This document shows positions 17,919 through 26,542 of a stretch of 64,000 nucleotides of DNA, piece after piece. Both the position numbers and the translations under genes were made by a program. Origin of the DNA: JAVBLW01 sp031553215 (GTDB lineage Bacteria; Bacillota_I; Bacilli_A; Acholeplasmatales; Anaeroplasmataceae); contig JAVBLW010000005.1 in NCBI GenBank assembly GCA_031553215.1, forward strand, positions 1 through 64,000. Direction: 5' to 3'. Below the pieces are notes generated by a model. That model was not told where the DNA came from, did not search any database, and was given only the letters and a program-made list of their open reading frames with translations. Each line of letters opens with the position of its first letter. Positions within the stretch are counted from its first letter, which is position 1.

Positions 17919-17947
17919 ATTTTAACATAATTGGTAAAAAATGTCAA
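17919..17947 (-). promoter_or_regulatory. Consensus SigA promoter of the MACPF-ABC operon
   Basis: On the minus strand, TTGACA (17942-17947), exactly 17 nt, then TAAAAT (17919-17924). The leader to the ATG at 17876 is about 35 nt and carries AGGGGG. A perfect -35 suggests strong constitutive expression unless a regulator outside the window acts. Confidence 0.88.
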
Positions 17948-17953
17948 TTATAA

Positions 17954-17975
17954 TAAAAAGAACCCTTAGGATTCT
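17954..17975 (-). terminator. Rho-independent terminator after the 130-aa membrane protein
   Basis: On the minus strand a 7-bp stem (17969-17975 with 17959-17965, one G-U) with a 3-nt loop is followed by a U-rich tract. It isolates the MACPF operon from upstream genes. Confidence 0.75.
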
Positions 17976-17987
17976 CTTCCATACTCG

Positions 17988-18380
17988 TTATTTTTTAAGA
18001 CTTGATAACATCCCTAATACCAGTATTACTACTCCGATAATATAGCCCAATGATAAGATTATATTTATCACATTAAATACTTTATTTTTTGTAGACATTT
18101 CTTTATCTTTAATTTTGAAAATTGCTCCAAAAAATATAACAATTGCCATACCAATAAAATATATCAAACATGATATTGCGCATATTATAAGAACAATTAA
18201 AATAATTACCAGTAAACCATTATTTTCCATATCCTTAAGCATTTTATATATTCCAAAGCTTAACAACCCTGTCACAATATACATAACTATATTTGTAATA
18301 AAGGCTGGAATTGGTCTTTGTTTATATAATCTCTTAACTCCTGTTATACTTCTAAAAATATTATTAATTACTCTTAACAT
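17988..18380 (-). CDS. Small three-segment membrane protein, unknown function
   Basis: This 130-residue protein has a basic N-terminus and three hydrophobic segments (about 27-47, 55-90 as a long or double span, and 105-127). I recognise no family motif. It follows the aminotransferase gene by 14 nt and is closed by a terminator, so it is the last gene of the cation exporter-pncC-aminotransferase unit. Confidence 0.6.
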   Translation of the reverse strand: MLRVINNIFRSITGVKRLYKQRPIPAFITNIVMYIVTGLLSFGIYKMLKDMENNGLLVIILIVLIICAISCLIYFIGMAIVIFFGAIFKIKDKEMSTKNKVFNVINIILSLGYIIGVVILVLGMLSSLKK

Positions 18381-18394
18381 ATTATCTCCTCCAA

Positions 18395-19582
18395 TTACTT
18401 TTTGTACATTTTTGCTAGTTTTTCAAATAAAGGTAATGATTTTATTACTTTTTCAGTTGGAACACAATAGGCTATTCTAAAATAACCGTTAACACCAAAC
18501 GAATTACTAGGCACCAATAAAAGATCAAGTTCTTTCGCCTTATTACAAAATGCTATAGAATCGTCTTCCAAAGCTTTAGGGAACATATAGAAAGTTCCAC
18601 CTGGTTCTACGATTTCAAATCCGTACTCAGTCAATTTTTCAAACAGAATTTTTTTATTAGTTTCATATACTTTCAAATCACTTGTTTCATTAATAACTTC
18701 TGAAACAGCCAATTGGATTAATGATGGAGGACAGTTATGTCCTATCCCTCTAGAAATTTGGCCACATACCTCAACAATCAAATTAGAATTCTTACATTTT
18801 GGATTAACCGCTATATATCCAATTCTCTCTCCTGGAATAGATAGTGATTTTGAAAATGAATAGCATATTATTGTATTATCATAATAACTTGAAACAAACG
18901 GATTGTCAACACCACCAAATACAATTTCGCGATATGGCTCGTCAGAAACAATGTATATTTCATGTCCATATTCAACTTCCTTGGCTTTTAATAATTTTGA
19001 CAACCTTTTTATCGTCTCAGTACTATAAACTATTCCTGAGGGATTATTTGGAGTATTTATTAAGACAGCCATCGTTTTATAATTTAATATTTTCTCTAAT
19101 TCATCAAAATTTATTTGAAAATTAGTAGTATTTGCAGGAACTATCTTTAAGATGGCACCTGTTCCATTGACATAATGCTTATATTCAGGAAAATATGGTG
19201 CAAAAGTGATTACCTCATCACCAGGTTCAGTAATTGCTCTAATTGCATGAGCAATTGCTCCAGCTGCACCTACTGCCATAAATATATCATTTGCAGTATA
19301 TTCCATATTAAACCTTATATTTAATGATTTAGCAATACTTTCCCTAACAGAATTTATTCCTAAACTTGGACTATATCCATGAGTAGCTATAGAATCTCGA
19401 TTACTTATAATATCTAATAATGCTTTATTAAAGTTTTTTGGTGCCTCAACGCTTGGATTACCAAGACTATAATCAAAAACATTTTCCGAACCTACAACTT
19501 TACTTCTTTCTAATCCATACATAAACATTTCTCTTATTACAGATTTTTGATTTAACATTTCTATATATTTTTTATTAATCAT
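18395..19582 (-). CDS. PLP-dependent class I/II aminotransferase
   Basis: This 395-residue fold-type I aminotransferase shows GAAGAIAHAIRAI (PLP phosphate region), INTPNNPSGIVYS, VSDEPYREIVF (Asp and Tyr contacting PLP), the Schiff-base lysine in CYSFSKSLSIPGERIGY, and the substrate-binding Arg in FRIAYC. It resembles AspB/alanine-type enzymes that use 2-oxoglutarate. The exact amino acid cannot be decided from sequence. Its start overlaps the pncC stop by 8 nt. Confidence 0.9.
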   Translation of the reverse strand: MINKKYIEMLNQKSVIREMFMYGLERSKVVGSENVFDYSLGNPSVEAPKNFNKALLDIISNRDSIATHGYSPSLGINSVRESIAKSLNIRFNMEYTANDIFMAVGAAGAIAHAIRAITEPGDEVITFAPYFPEYKHYVNGTGAILKIVPANTTNFQINFDELEKILNYKTMAVLINTPNNPSGIVYSTETIKRLSKLLKAKEVEYGHEIYIVSDEPYREIVFGGVDNPFVSSYYDNTIICYSFSKSLSIPGERIGYIAVNPKCKNSNLIVEVCGQISRGIGHNCPPSLIQLAVSEVINETSDLKVYETNKKILFEKLTEYGFEIVEPGGTFYMFPKALEDDSIAFCNKAKELDLLLVPSNSFGVNGYFRIAYCVPTEKVIKSLPLFEKLAKMYKK

Positions 19583-20042
19583 ATTTTTCCTCCACTAGCA
19601 GTTCATAGAGTTTAGAAATTGCATATACTGCAGATTCTTCTCTTATTACATTTCTTCCTTCATTAACAAAATTTTGTGTTATAGAAAAGATTTTACCTCT
19701 AAGATAAAAACCAAAACACACTTTCCCAATTGGATTCCCTGTTGGTCCAGCATAACCAGATGTAGCAACAGCTACATCGGAATTGACTTTTTTAGCAACA
19801 TTAATTGCCATCTCTCTAACAACTTCTTCGCTAACAACACCATTAGTTCTAATTGTATTGAAATCAATACCCAAAATATCTATTTTAGATTCATCTGAAT
19901 ATGTTATAAAACTAGTATTTATCACTTGTGAAGCATTTGCAACTTCTATTATTTTGCTACTAATTAACCCACCAGTAATAGATTCAGCTGTAGATATTGT
20001 ATATTTTTTTTCAATTAAAAGTTTTACAAGTTTCTCATTCAT
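19575..20042 (-). CDS. pncC: Nicotinamide-nucleotide amidohydrolase (CinA C-terminal domain)
   Basis: This protein of about 155 residues is a stand-alone CinA-C/PncC domain, which deamidates nicotinamide mononucleotide in NAD recycling. Signatures are TAESITGGLISSKI, FITYSDESKIDILGI, NGVVSEEVVREMA and VATSGYAGPTG. The start is ambiguous. I chose MNEKLVKLL, 4 nt after the cation-exporter stop, because family members begin here. A longer start at 20066 (8 more residues, overlapping the upstream gene) is possible, and neither has a good ribosome-binding site. Confidence 0.88.
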   Translation of the reverse strand: MNEKLVKLLIEKKYTISTAESITGGLISSKIIEVANASQVINTSFITYSDESKIDILGIDFNTIRTNGVVSEEVVREMAINVAKKVNSDVAVATSGYAGPTGNPIGKVCFGFYLRGKIFSITQNFVNEGRNVIREESAVYAISKLYELLVEEKYD

Positions 20043-20046
20043 ATTT

Positions 20047-21210
20047 CTAACAATAATCTTCGTCATAACTAATGACTAAATTAAATTCCCCCTGTTCACT
20101 TATTTTTTCTTCTAATATTCTAGTAATTTCATTCTTATGCAATTTTAAATCTACTGGTAGAACAACATCAAAGATTATATTCTTACATTTATGCCTATCT
20201 ACCATTCTAAAATCATGCAAATGCAATTTTTCATCTATTTCCATTAAGTATTCTTCAAACAATTGTTTCAAACACAAAACTTCTTCATTGTCATTTTCAA
20301 TTGGATCCATGTGAATAACTATTTCAATATTATATTTTTCAGAAATTTCCGTTTCAATTGTATCAATTATATCATGAATGATTAGAATATCTCCTTTTGC
20401 TGGTACTTCAGCATGAAGAGACATAAACATTTTTGTTGGTCCATATGAATGACAAACAACATCATGAACGCCTAATATCATATCGTATTTTTTTATGTCA
20501 AAAATAATTTTAGATACCATTTCTTTATCTATACTTTTTCCAATTAATGGATCTGCTGTTTCCTTTACAAGTCCAATACCAGAAATAATTATAAATATTG
20601 ATACTACTATACCAAAATAACCATCTAAATTATATCCAAATATATAACTTACTAGACAACCTATCAATACTGCCAAAGTTGTTATACTATCATTTCTTGA
20701 ATCAATTGAAGCTGCATTTAGAGAAACAGAATCTATTATCTTACCCATTTTTTTATAGAAAATGGACTGAATAGCTTTAATCACTATTGAAATTGATAAT
20801 ATAACAATGCTTATAATCCCAATTTTGACTTCACTCTTATTTATTATTTTTAATATCGAATTATAAAATAATTGTCCACCTATTATTAGAATAATTACAC
20901 TAACTATCAATCCAACAATATATTCAATTCTTTCGTGACCATATGGATGATCTTTATCTGCAGGTTTTGAAGATAACTTAAAACCTATTATTGTAATTAA
21001 ACTTGTCCCCATATCTGATAAATTATTAATACTATCAGCAATTATACTTATACTGCCACTAATAATCCCTGCAAAAAGTTTTATAGCAAAAAGAAAAAAA
21101 TTAGAAACTACACCAACAAAGCCTGCCAATTTACCATGGGCATTCCTAACTTCTTTTTTCTTAATATTTTGATAATCTTTGATAAATATTTTTCTTAATA
21201 GAGTTGTCAT
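20047..21210 (-). CDS. Cation diffusion facilitator (CDF) metal exporter
   Basis: This 387-residue CDF family protein is a proton-coupled exporter of divalent metal ions. Six membrane segments carry the metal-site motifs DSINNLSD and, after TM3, HPYGHER. The long C-terminal cytoplasmic domain has further His/Asp residues (HDVVCHSYG, IHMDP). The motif set resembles the Mn/Zn-exporting members, but the metal cannot be fixed. It is divergent from the PBP gene. Confidence 0.92.
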   Translation of the reverse strand: MTTLLRKIFIKDYQNIKKKEVRNAHGKLAGFVGVVSNFFLFAIKLFAGIISGSISIIADSINNLSDMGTSLITIIGFKLSSKPADKDHPYGHERIEYIVGLIVSVIILIIGGQLFYNSILKIINKSEVKIGIISIVILSISIVIKAIQSIFYKKMGKIIDSVSLNAASIDSRNDSITTLAVLIGCLVSYIFGYNLDGYFGIVVSIFIIISGIGLVKETADPLIGKSIDKEMVSKIIFDIKKYDMILGVHDVVCHSYGPTKMFMSLHAEVPAKGDILIIHDIIDTIETEISEKYNIEIVIHMDPIENDNEEVLCLKQLFEEYLMEIDEKLHLHDFRMVDRHKCKNIIFDVVLPVDLKLHKNEITRILEEKISEQGEFNLVISYDEDYC

Positions 21211-21297
21211 TTTCTTTTTTTCCTTTTTATAATATTATTATTGTACCATAAAGAAAATGAAAATTAAATATTATCACATACTATATTAGGTGAGACT

Positions 21298-23145
21298 ATG
21301 AATTTAAAACGATTTTTATCTACTTTTTTATTTTTCTTTATATTAATAATTATTATACTATTTACCTATGATTCAATTAATAGCATAAATGATATTTCTA
21401 GATTAAATAAAATGGAAATATATGATAAAGATAATAACAAGATTTATGAAATAACTAATTACCACGAGAGTTCCTATATATCCTTATCAGAAATAAATGA
21501 TTTGACAATTTCCTCCTTCATATGCATTGAGGATAAAAATTTCTACAATCATAGTGGTTTTGATATTTATAGAATTACAAAAGTCTTTTTTAAAAACATT
21601 ATCAATAAACAAAAAGTTGGTGCCTCAACAATAACTCAGCAATACGTAAAGAATCTGTATCTATCTAATAAAAAGTCATATATTCGTAAAGCTAAAGAAT
21701 TAAATTATGCTATTCGTTTAGAAAGGATTTATACAAAGGATGAAATACTAGAAGGATACCTAAATACCATTTATTTTGGTCATAATATCTATGGCATAAA
21801 AGATGCTTCAATGTTCTTTTTCAATAAAAATCCTATTGATTTAAATGCAAATGAAATTGCATTATTAATCGCTATAATTAAATCTCCTTCAAATTATAGT
21901 CCAATAAATAATTTTTCAGATTCCATGAATAGAAAGGATACAATTTTGAGTATTCTAAAAAAAAATAGAGTCATTAATAATGATTTATATGACCATTATT
22001 ATAAACAAAATTTAGTAATTACCAAATCAAAAATTAATAATTATAGTAGTGCCTTATTATACTACAAAGATCAGGTTATAAAAGAATATAATTCATTAAA
22101 TATTAAAAGTAAATTCACATCTGTATATCAAATATATACCAATTATGATCAGCAAGTAAATGATGATATAACAAATTATGTAAACAGCAATGACACGGGC
22201 TGTGATATAGGAGTTTCTATCGTTGACAGTCAAGGATTTTATGTTTCCTGCATCGGAGGAATAAACTATTCAAAAAGTACTTACAATGTTTGTTCAGATG
22301 GGATTAGAGATATTGGTTCAACTATCAAACCACTTCTTTATTATAATGCTTTACAACATGGATTTTCTGCCCTATCTACTTTCACTAGTGAAAAAAGTAC
22401 CTTTTACCTAAATAATGAAGCTTATACTTTCTCAAATTACCACGATATATACGAAAATAAAAAAATAACACTGGGATATGCCCTTGCAACCAGTGATAAT
22501 ATTTTTGCTGTAAAAACTCACTTATACTTAGGAATGAACGGACTTGTTTCACGTTTAAAAGACTTTGGAATAACTGCAAAAGAAATTCCTTCACTTGCAT
22601 TAGGAAGCGTTAGTATGTCGCTAAATAAACTAACAAATATCTATAGCACCTTTTCAAATCTTGGGAATTATATCGATAATTCTTTTATTAAAGAAATAAG
22701 AATAAATAATAAGATATATTATTCTAAAAATAAAAAGAGGAAATCTCTTTTAGATTCCTCTAATACTTTTATTTTAAACAATATCATGACCAATACCTTT
22801 GATACTAACTTAAACAATGTTATGAGCGTTACTGCTTCTTCTATTTCAAAAGATATTAATCATTCAGTTGCTGGTAAGAGTGGTTTAACCGATTTTGACT
22901 CATATATGTTAGGTTTTAATCCACTATATACAATCGGCGTATGGTGTGGTTTCTTAGACAATAGAGAATTAGTTATAAGAACACAACAAGCAATGCCTAA
23001 ACAAATATTTAAAGTAGCTTTTAATTCCTTAATGAATGAGAAAGAGGACATTTGGTACAAATGTCCTAATAATGTCAGACAGGAATTCACAGACCCAACT
23101 CTTTTCAACACCGGATATAAGAAATTAGTTTATTTCAAAAACTAA
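21298..23145 (+). CDS. Class A penicillin-binding protein (glycosyltransferase-transpeptidase)
   Basis: This 615-residue bifunctional peptidoglycan synthase is anchored by one N-terminal membrane segment. The GT51 domain (about 45-220) shows EDKNFYNHSGFD, GASTITQQYVKN and GYLNTIYFGHNIYGI. The transpeptidase has the SxxK serine at about 341 (GSTIKP), TSDN as the SxN-type motif, and GKSGL at about 527 in place of KTG. The Thr-to-Ser change in KTG is tolerated in PBPs. It proves a peptidoglycan wall, excluding a classical mollicute. AGGTGA precedes the ATG. It is convergent with the YjcZ-like gene, and the two stop codons overlap. Confidence 0.94.
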   Translation: MNLKRFLSTFLFFFILIIIILFTYDSINSINDISRLNKMEIYDKDNNKIYEITNYHESSYISLSEINDLTISSFICIEDKNFYNHSGFDIYRITKVFFKNIINKQKVGASTITQQYVKNLYLSNKKSYIRKAKELNYAIRLERIYTKDEILEGYLNTIYFGHNIYGIKDASMFFFNKNPIDLNANEIALLIAIIKSPSNYSPINNFSDSMNRKDTILSILKKNRVINNDLYDHYYKQNLVITKSKINNYSSALLYYKDQVIKEYNSLNIKSKFTSVYQIYTNYDQQVNDDITNYVNSNDTGCDIGVSIVDSQGFYVSCIGGINYSKSTYNVCSDGIRDIGSTIKPLLYYNALQHGFSALSTFTSEKSTFYLNNEAYTFSNYHDIYENKKITLGYALATSDNIFAVKTHLYLGMNGLVSRLKDFGITAKEIPSLALGSVSMSLNKLTNIYSTFSNLGNYIDNSFIKEIRINNKIYYSKNKKRKSLLDSSNTFILNNIMTNTFDTNLNNVMSVTASSISKDINHSVAGKSGLTDFDSYMLGFNPLYTIGVWCGFLDNRELVIRTQQAMPKQIFKVAFNSLMNEKEDIWYKCPNNVRQEFTDPTLFNTGYKKLVYFKN

Positions 23146-23279
23146 CATGCCCACGCTGTTCCTACAAGTATCACTAATATGAAAAGAACCAATATAAAAG
23201 CAAATCCGCCCGTTGTACCATTATTGTTATTGCAACACTTATCGTTTTTTTGTTGTGTACAACATCCATTAGTAGCCAT
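23142..23279 (-). CDS. YjcZ-family small sporulation-type membrane peptide
   Basis: This 45-residue peptide starts at an ATG preceded by GAGGTGAT. A Cys/Asn-rich head (NGCCTQQKNDKCCNNNNG) is followed by GGFAFILVLFILVILVG and TAWAC. The glycine run leading into FALIVVLFILLIIVG-type hydrophobic residues is the hallmark of the YjcZ/SscA family, seen in Bacillus spore-coat assembly. The four cysteines in the head are unusual. Its stop overlaps the PBP stop tail-to-tail. It is too short for automatic ORF calling but well supported. Confidence 0.8.
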   Translation of the reverse strand: MATNGCCTQQKNDKCCNNNNGTTGGFAFILVLFILVILVGTAWAC

Positions 23280-23304
23280 AATATCACCTCAACCTATAAT
23301 ATGC

Positions 23305-23331
23305 AAAAAAGCCTTTTTGATAAAGGCTTTT
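23305..23331 (-). terminator. Rho-independent terminator after the degenerate HtrA-like gene
   Basis: A 10-bp AAAGCC-containing stem (23307-23316 with 23322-23331) with a 5-nt loop and U residues on the minus strand lies 3 nt after the stop. It is nearly symmetric and could also act on plus-strand transcripts from the PBP gene. Confidence 0.85.
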
Positions 23332-23333
23332 AA

Positions 23334-24368
23334 CTATTTTGTGTATGTATATGATATATATTCACCATTTAATCTTCTATATACTTTAACAGTAACAGTC
23401 TCATCAATATTAATAAGCTCTAAAGTTTCTGTTATTGTTATGGTTGTAAATACTTCTTTCCCATTTATTTCATAAATTATATCATCGGTATATAAAAAAT
23501 TTTTAAATGGCGACGTTGACATAACCTCTGTCACTCTTACAAGCGAATACATGTCAAATGGTAATCCATCATAATAAACACTATCGCATTCTTCACATCT
23601 TACCCCTAGTTTTTTTCTTGAAATTATTCCATCATTTTCGATATCTTCTGCAATTACTGATAATATAGAACCCTTTATAGCTATCCCAATTCCCTCTACT
23701 TTACCATATATATATCCATTGATAGAATTGCCACCAATTATAGTTTTAGTTTCTTGAAGAGTTGTTAATCCAAGAAAGTTACCAGATAAATCGAAAACTA
23801 AATTACTATAAAAATCTAAACCTAATGAGGAATCATGTTGAAATTTATTATTTTGGATTCTTGAAATTATTCCAGTTGACATCATGTTCATATATTGATT
23901 ACTATCTCCTGAAGTAACTGATATCACCGATTCACCTAATGAGGAATTAAAATCAATTAAAAAACTAGAAGTTGCAAGTTCATATTCTGATTCAAATTTG
24001 AATACAGCAATTTCATTTGTATTATCAAAACCAACAAGTCTAGCATTTATAGGATTTTCATTATTTGTTACATAAATCTTAAAATTATTATATTCATATG
24101 TGTCATCAAAGAATTTATATGTTACTGCATAATAGAAACCATTTTCCTTCTTATATATAAGTCCTGCACTACATTCGTTTTTAGAAGAAGTCACGTAGCT
24201 AATTGCAACGCAAGATTCCTTAACACTTTCATACGCATTTATAAAATCCTGTTCTGTTTCCGCTAATGTTATAACTTCTATTATATCTGGCATTATTATT
24301 TTTTTATCGCACGAAGTTAAATAAAATAGGCCAAACATCATTAGAATCATTATTATTTTTTTCTTCAT
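23334..24368 (-). CDS. Lipoprotein, degenerate HtrA-like protease with PDZ domain
   Basis: This 344-residue lipoprotein (lipobox LTSC, Cys about residue 20) has a trypsin-like core and a C-terminal PDZ-like domain (about 250-340, KLGVRCEECDSV, then FLYTDDIIYEINGKEVFT). The catalytic residues seem lost: the His region reads YAVTYKFF instead of the LTNRHV seen in its neighbour, and the Ser motif NPGNSGG is replaced by DFYSNLVFDLSG. So it is probably a non-catalytic binding partner. It follows the active-looking protease by 11 nt. Pairing with that gene suggests a protease plus pseudo-protease/PDZ adaptor at the cell surface. Confidence 0.78.
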   Translation of the reverse strand: MKKKIIMILMMFGLFYLTSCDKKIIMPDIIEVITLAETEQDFINAYESVKESCVAISYVTSSKNECSAGLIYKKENGFYYAVTYKFFDDTYEYNNFKIYVTNNENPINARLVGFDNTNEIAVFKFESEYELATSSFLIDFNSSLGESVISVTSGDSNQYMNMMSTGIISRIQNNKFQHDSSLGLDFYSNLVFDLSGNFLGLTTLQETKTIIGGNSINGYIYGKVEGIGIAIKGSILSVIAEDIENDGIISRKKLGVRCEECDSVYYDGLPFDMYSLVRVTEVMSTSPFKNFLYTDDIIYEINGKEVFTTITITETLELINIDETVTVKVYRRLNGEYISYTYTK

Positions 24369-24379
24369 AAATTAACCAC

Positions 24380-25117
24380 CTATAATTCAATTTTAAATTT
24401 ATTCAAGAAAATATTTATAGAATCCAATCCTGTAGCAAAAGCCATTTTTTCATCATCAGGATATTTAGAAGTGTTTATACCTATTAATCGCCCAGCAAGA
24501 TTAAATAGAGCACCACCACTATTACCTGGGTTGATTGCTGCGGTATGTTGAAGACGATATGTGAAAACATTTGAGATTATTCCAGTAGTAACTGTATTAA
24601 AATAACTAAAAGATAACGGGCATCCTACTGCAACAACTTGTTGTCCTCTAACAATAATTTCATCTTCAAAAGTTGCAATACTTATCTCTCTGCTTGGAGG
24701 CGTAATAAATTTTATATATGCAAGATCTCTTGCACTAGTATTTTCTTTATATTCACTAGCAGAATATGTAGCTACTAATTCAGCAGAAACATACAATCCC
24801 TCTCCAAAATAGACAGATAATTTTGATGTTGAGTCACCATCAATAACATGTCTATTAGTAAGTGCGTATGTATATCCCCCTGCCTGTTTAACAATAACAC
24901 CAGATCCAATTGTAGTTGACAACCCGGTAATATTTCTGATACCTATACAAGATGGTAAAACTTCTTCCACTACTTCTGCTAGAGTAGTTTGTATATAATG
25001 CACCTCAGCATTATCATTTTTTGTTGTAACTTCAGTTTTTGAATTTAATAAATCACATGACGACAATGCAAAGATCATCATTAAAACTAATAATAGATTA
25101 CCTATTCTTTTTTTCAT
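24380..25117 (-). CDS. Surface lipoprotein serine protease, HtrA/trypsin-like without PDZ
   Basis: This 245-residue lipoprotein (lipobox LSSC) has an intact triad: His in ALTNRHVID, Asp in SARDLAYIKF, Ser in INPGNSGGALF. It ends right after the protease fold, so the PDZ domain usual in HtrA is missing. The start chosen is MKKRIGN, 6 nt after GAGGTG. HtrA proteins degrade misfolded exported proteins. The partner gene just downstream has the PDZ domain but no triad. Confidence 0.88.
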   Translation of the reverse strand: MKKRIGNLLLVLMMIFALSSCDLLNSKTEVTTKNDNAEVHYIQTTLAEVVEEVLPSCIGIRNITGLSTTIGSGVIVKQAGGYTYALTNRHVIDGDSTSKLSVYFGEGLYVSAELVATYSASEYKENTSARDLAYIKFITPPSREISIATFEDEIIVRGQQVVAVGCPLSFSYFNTVTTGIISNVFTYRLQHTAAINPGNSGGALFNLAGRLIGINTSKYPDDEKMAFATGLDSINIFLNKFKIEL

Positions 25118-25128
25118 ATTATACACCT

Positions 25129-25890
25129 CTATAACTTAAATATTTTGCTCGCATTATTAGTAGTTATCTGCTCAATTTCACTTGATTTCATCCCTCTAAT
25201 AAGAGCTATTTCCTCGCATATATTCTTTACATATGACGATTCATTTCTTTGACCACGATATGGAACAGGTGCCAAATATGGGCAATCAGTTTCAATTAAT
25301 AATCTATCTAAAGAAATTTTTTCCGCTACTATTTTACTATCTTTTGCATTCTTGAATGTGACAGGACCACCTAAAGAAATGTAAAATCCTAATTCAACAA
25401 ACTTCAAAGCCATTTCATATGAACCACTATAGCAATGTAGTATAGCCACTAATTTGTTTTTATATTTTGCTAATATTTCATAAGTATCAGCTGCAGCTTC
25501 TCTCATATGTACTATTAATGGCAAATTATATTTTATAGCTAGTTTTATTTGCTCTTCAAATAACTCCTTTTGAATTGCTTTATTGTCTTTCACCCAATAA
25601 TAATCAAGTCCACATTCACCAATAGCATAAACTGTATTTTCATTAATAAATTTCTCTAATTCATTTATATCATCAATATAATTTTCACTTGCTTCTGAAG
25701 GATGTATACCTGCAGTATTACAAAAGATACTATCTCTTTTTGATAAAATTAAAGCTTGTTGATTTGTTTTCAAATTAAAACCTACTAAAATTATTTTACC
25801 TATGCCATTTTCTTTTGCTCTATTTATACAATCATTTAAATCATTTTTAAATGCATCGTCAAACAAATGTGAGTGTGTATCAATTAACAT
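25129..25890 (-). CDS. tatD: TatD-family metal-dependent deoxyribonuclease
   Basis: This 253-residue TIM-barrel amidohydrolase-like nuclease has the metal ligands THSHLFD at the start, the Glu in AIGECGLDYYW, His in IVHMREA and ILHCYSG, and the Asp in LIETDCPYLAP. TatD proteins are 3'-5' exonucleases on DNA, with suggested roles in repair. In B. subtilis the homologue yabD follows metS. Here it overlaps the VanZ-like gene by 7 nt. Confidence 0.95.
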   Translation of the reverse strand: MLIDTHSHLFDDAFKNDLNDCINRAKENGIGKIILVGFNLKTNQQALILSKRDSIFCNTAGIHPSEASENYIDDINELEKFINENTVYAIGECGLDYYWVKDNKAIQKELFEEQIKLAIKYNLPLIVHMREAAADTYEILAKYKNKLVAILHCYSGSYEMALKFVELGFYISLGGPVTFKNAKDSKIVAEKISLDRLLIETDCPYLAPVPYRGQRNESSYVKNICEEIALIRGMKSSEIEQITTNNASKIFKL

Positions 25891-26330
25891 AACTTACCTC
25901 TCTGTTTTTTATCCTTCATAAAATAAAAAAAACGAATAATTCTGATCATAATAAGCATTCCAACAATATCAATAAGAACATCCCAAATAGAACATACTCG
26001 GCCTTGGATAAAATATTGATGAATTTCATCCAAAATAGCAATTATAATAGAAATAATCAAAGTTTTATAATATGGTCTTATCCAAAAGTTTTTCAAAAAT
26101 AAAAAGATAACTAAATATACAATAGAAAATTCAATCATGTGACCGACTTTCCTTATAAAAATATAAACTTTTGTTCTATCCTTTACAAGAAAATTTGGAA
26201 CGATAAGATTGTATATTTTCTCATTAAGCTTATTAGAAGTTTGTCTATTTTGTGAAGAAAAATAATATACCAACATAATTATCATCATCATAACAGTAAA
26301 AGTAACGAACCAGTAAATAATTTTTTTCAT
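25884..26330 (-). CDS. VanZ-like membrane protein
   Basis: This 148-residue protein has four hydrophobic segments and the VanZ pattern: RKVGHMIEF in the second span, DEIHQYFIQGR, then SIWDVLIDIVG. VanZ was linked to low-level teicoplanin resistance, and most chromosomal homologues have no known role. It is first in a unit with tatD and the two HtrA-like lipoproteins. Its own promoter is upstream. Confidence 0.88.
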   Translation of the reverse strand: MKKIIYWFVTFTVMMMIIMLVYYFSSQNRQTSNKLNEKIYNLIVPNFLVKDRTKVYIFIRKVGHMIEFSIVYLVIFLFLKNFWIRPYYKTLIISIIIAILDEIHQYFIQGRVCSIWDVLIDIVGMLIMIRIIRFFYFMKDKKQRGKLC

Positions 26331-26355
26331 TTCCTCACCAATACTATGCTACTCT

Positions 26356-26384
26356 ATTTTAACATAATTTATTCATTAAAACAA
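26356..26384 (-). promoter_or_regulatory. SigA-type promoter of vanZ-tatD-htrA-like unit
   Basis: On the minus strand, TTGTTT (26379-26384), a 17-nt spacer and TAAAAT (26356-26361). Confidence 0.7.
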
Positions 26385-26455
26385 ATTTATAATACAAAAT
26401 TTGGTATTAATCTTCACTGCAAAAGAAATATAAAAAGTCTTTTTATTATCCTTAT

Positions 26456-26478
26456 AAAAAAAGGTGGGATTTCCCACC
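26456..26478 (-). terminator. Rho-independent terminator after the 161-aa gene
   Basis: On the minus strand GGTGGG/CCCACC (26463-26468 with 26473-26478) is followed by seven U residues. Confidence 0.9.
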
Positions 26479-26542
26479 ATAAAAACAATTTAATTATTAT
26501 CGTTTGATTTTGCGACAGCTGCTTGATTATTTGGAAATCAAA

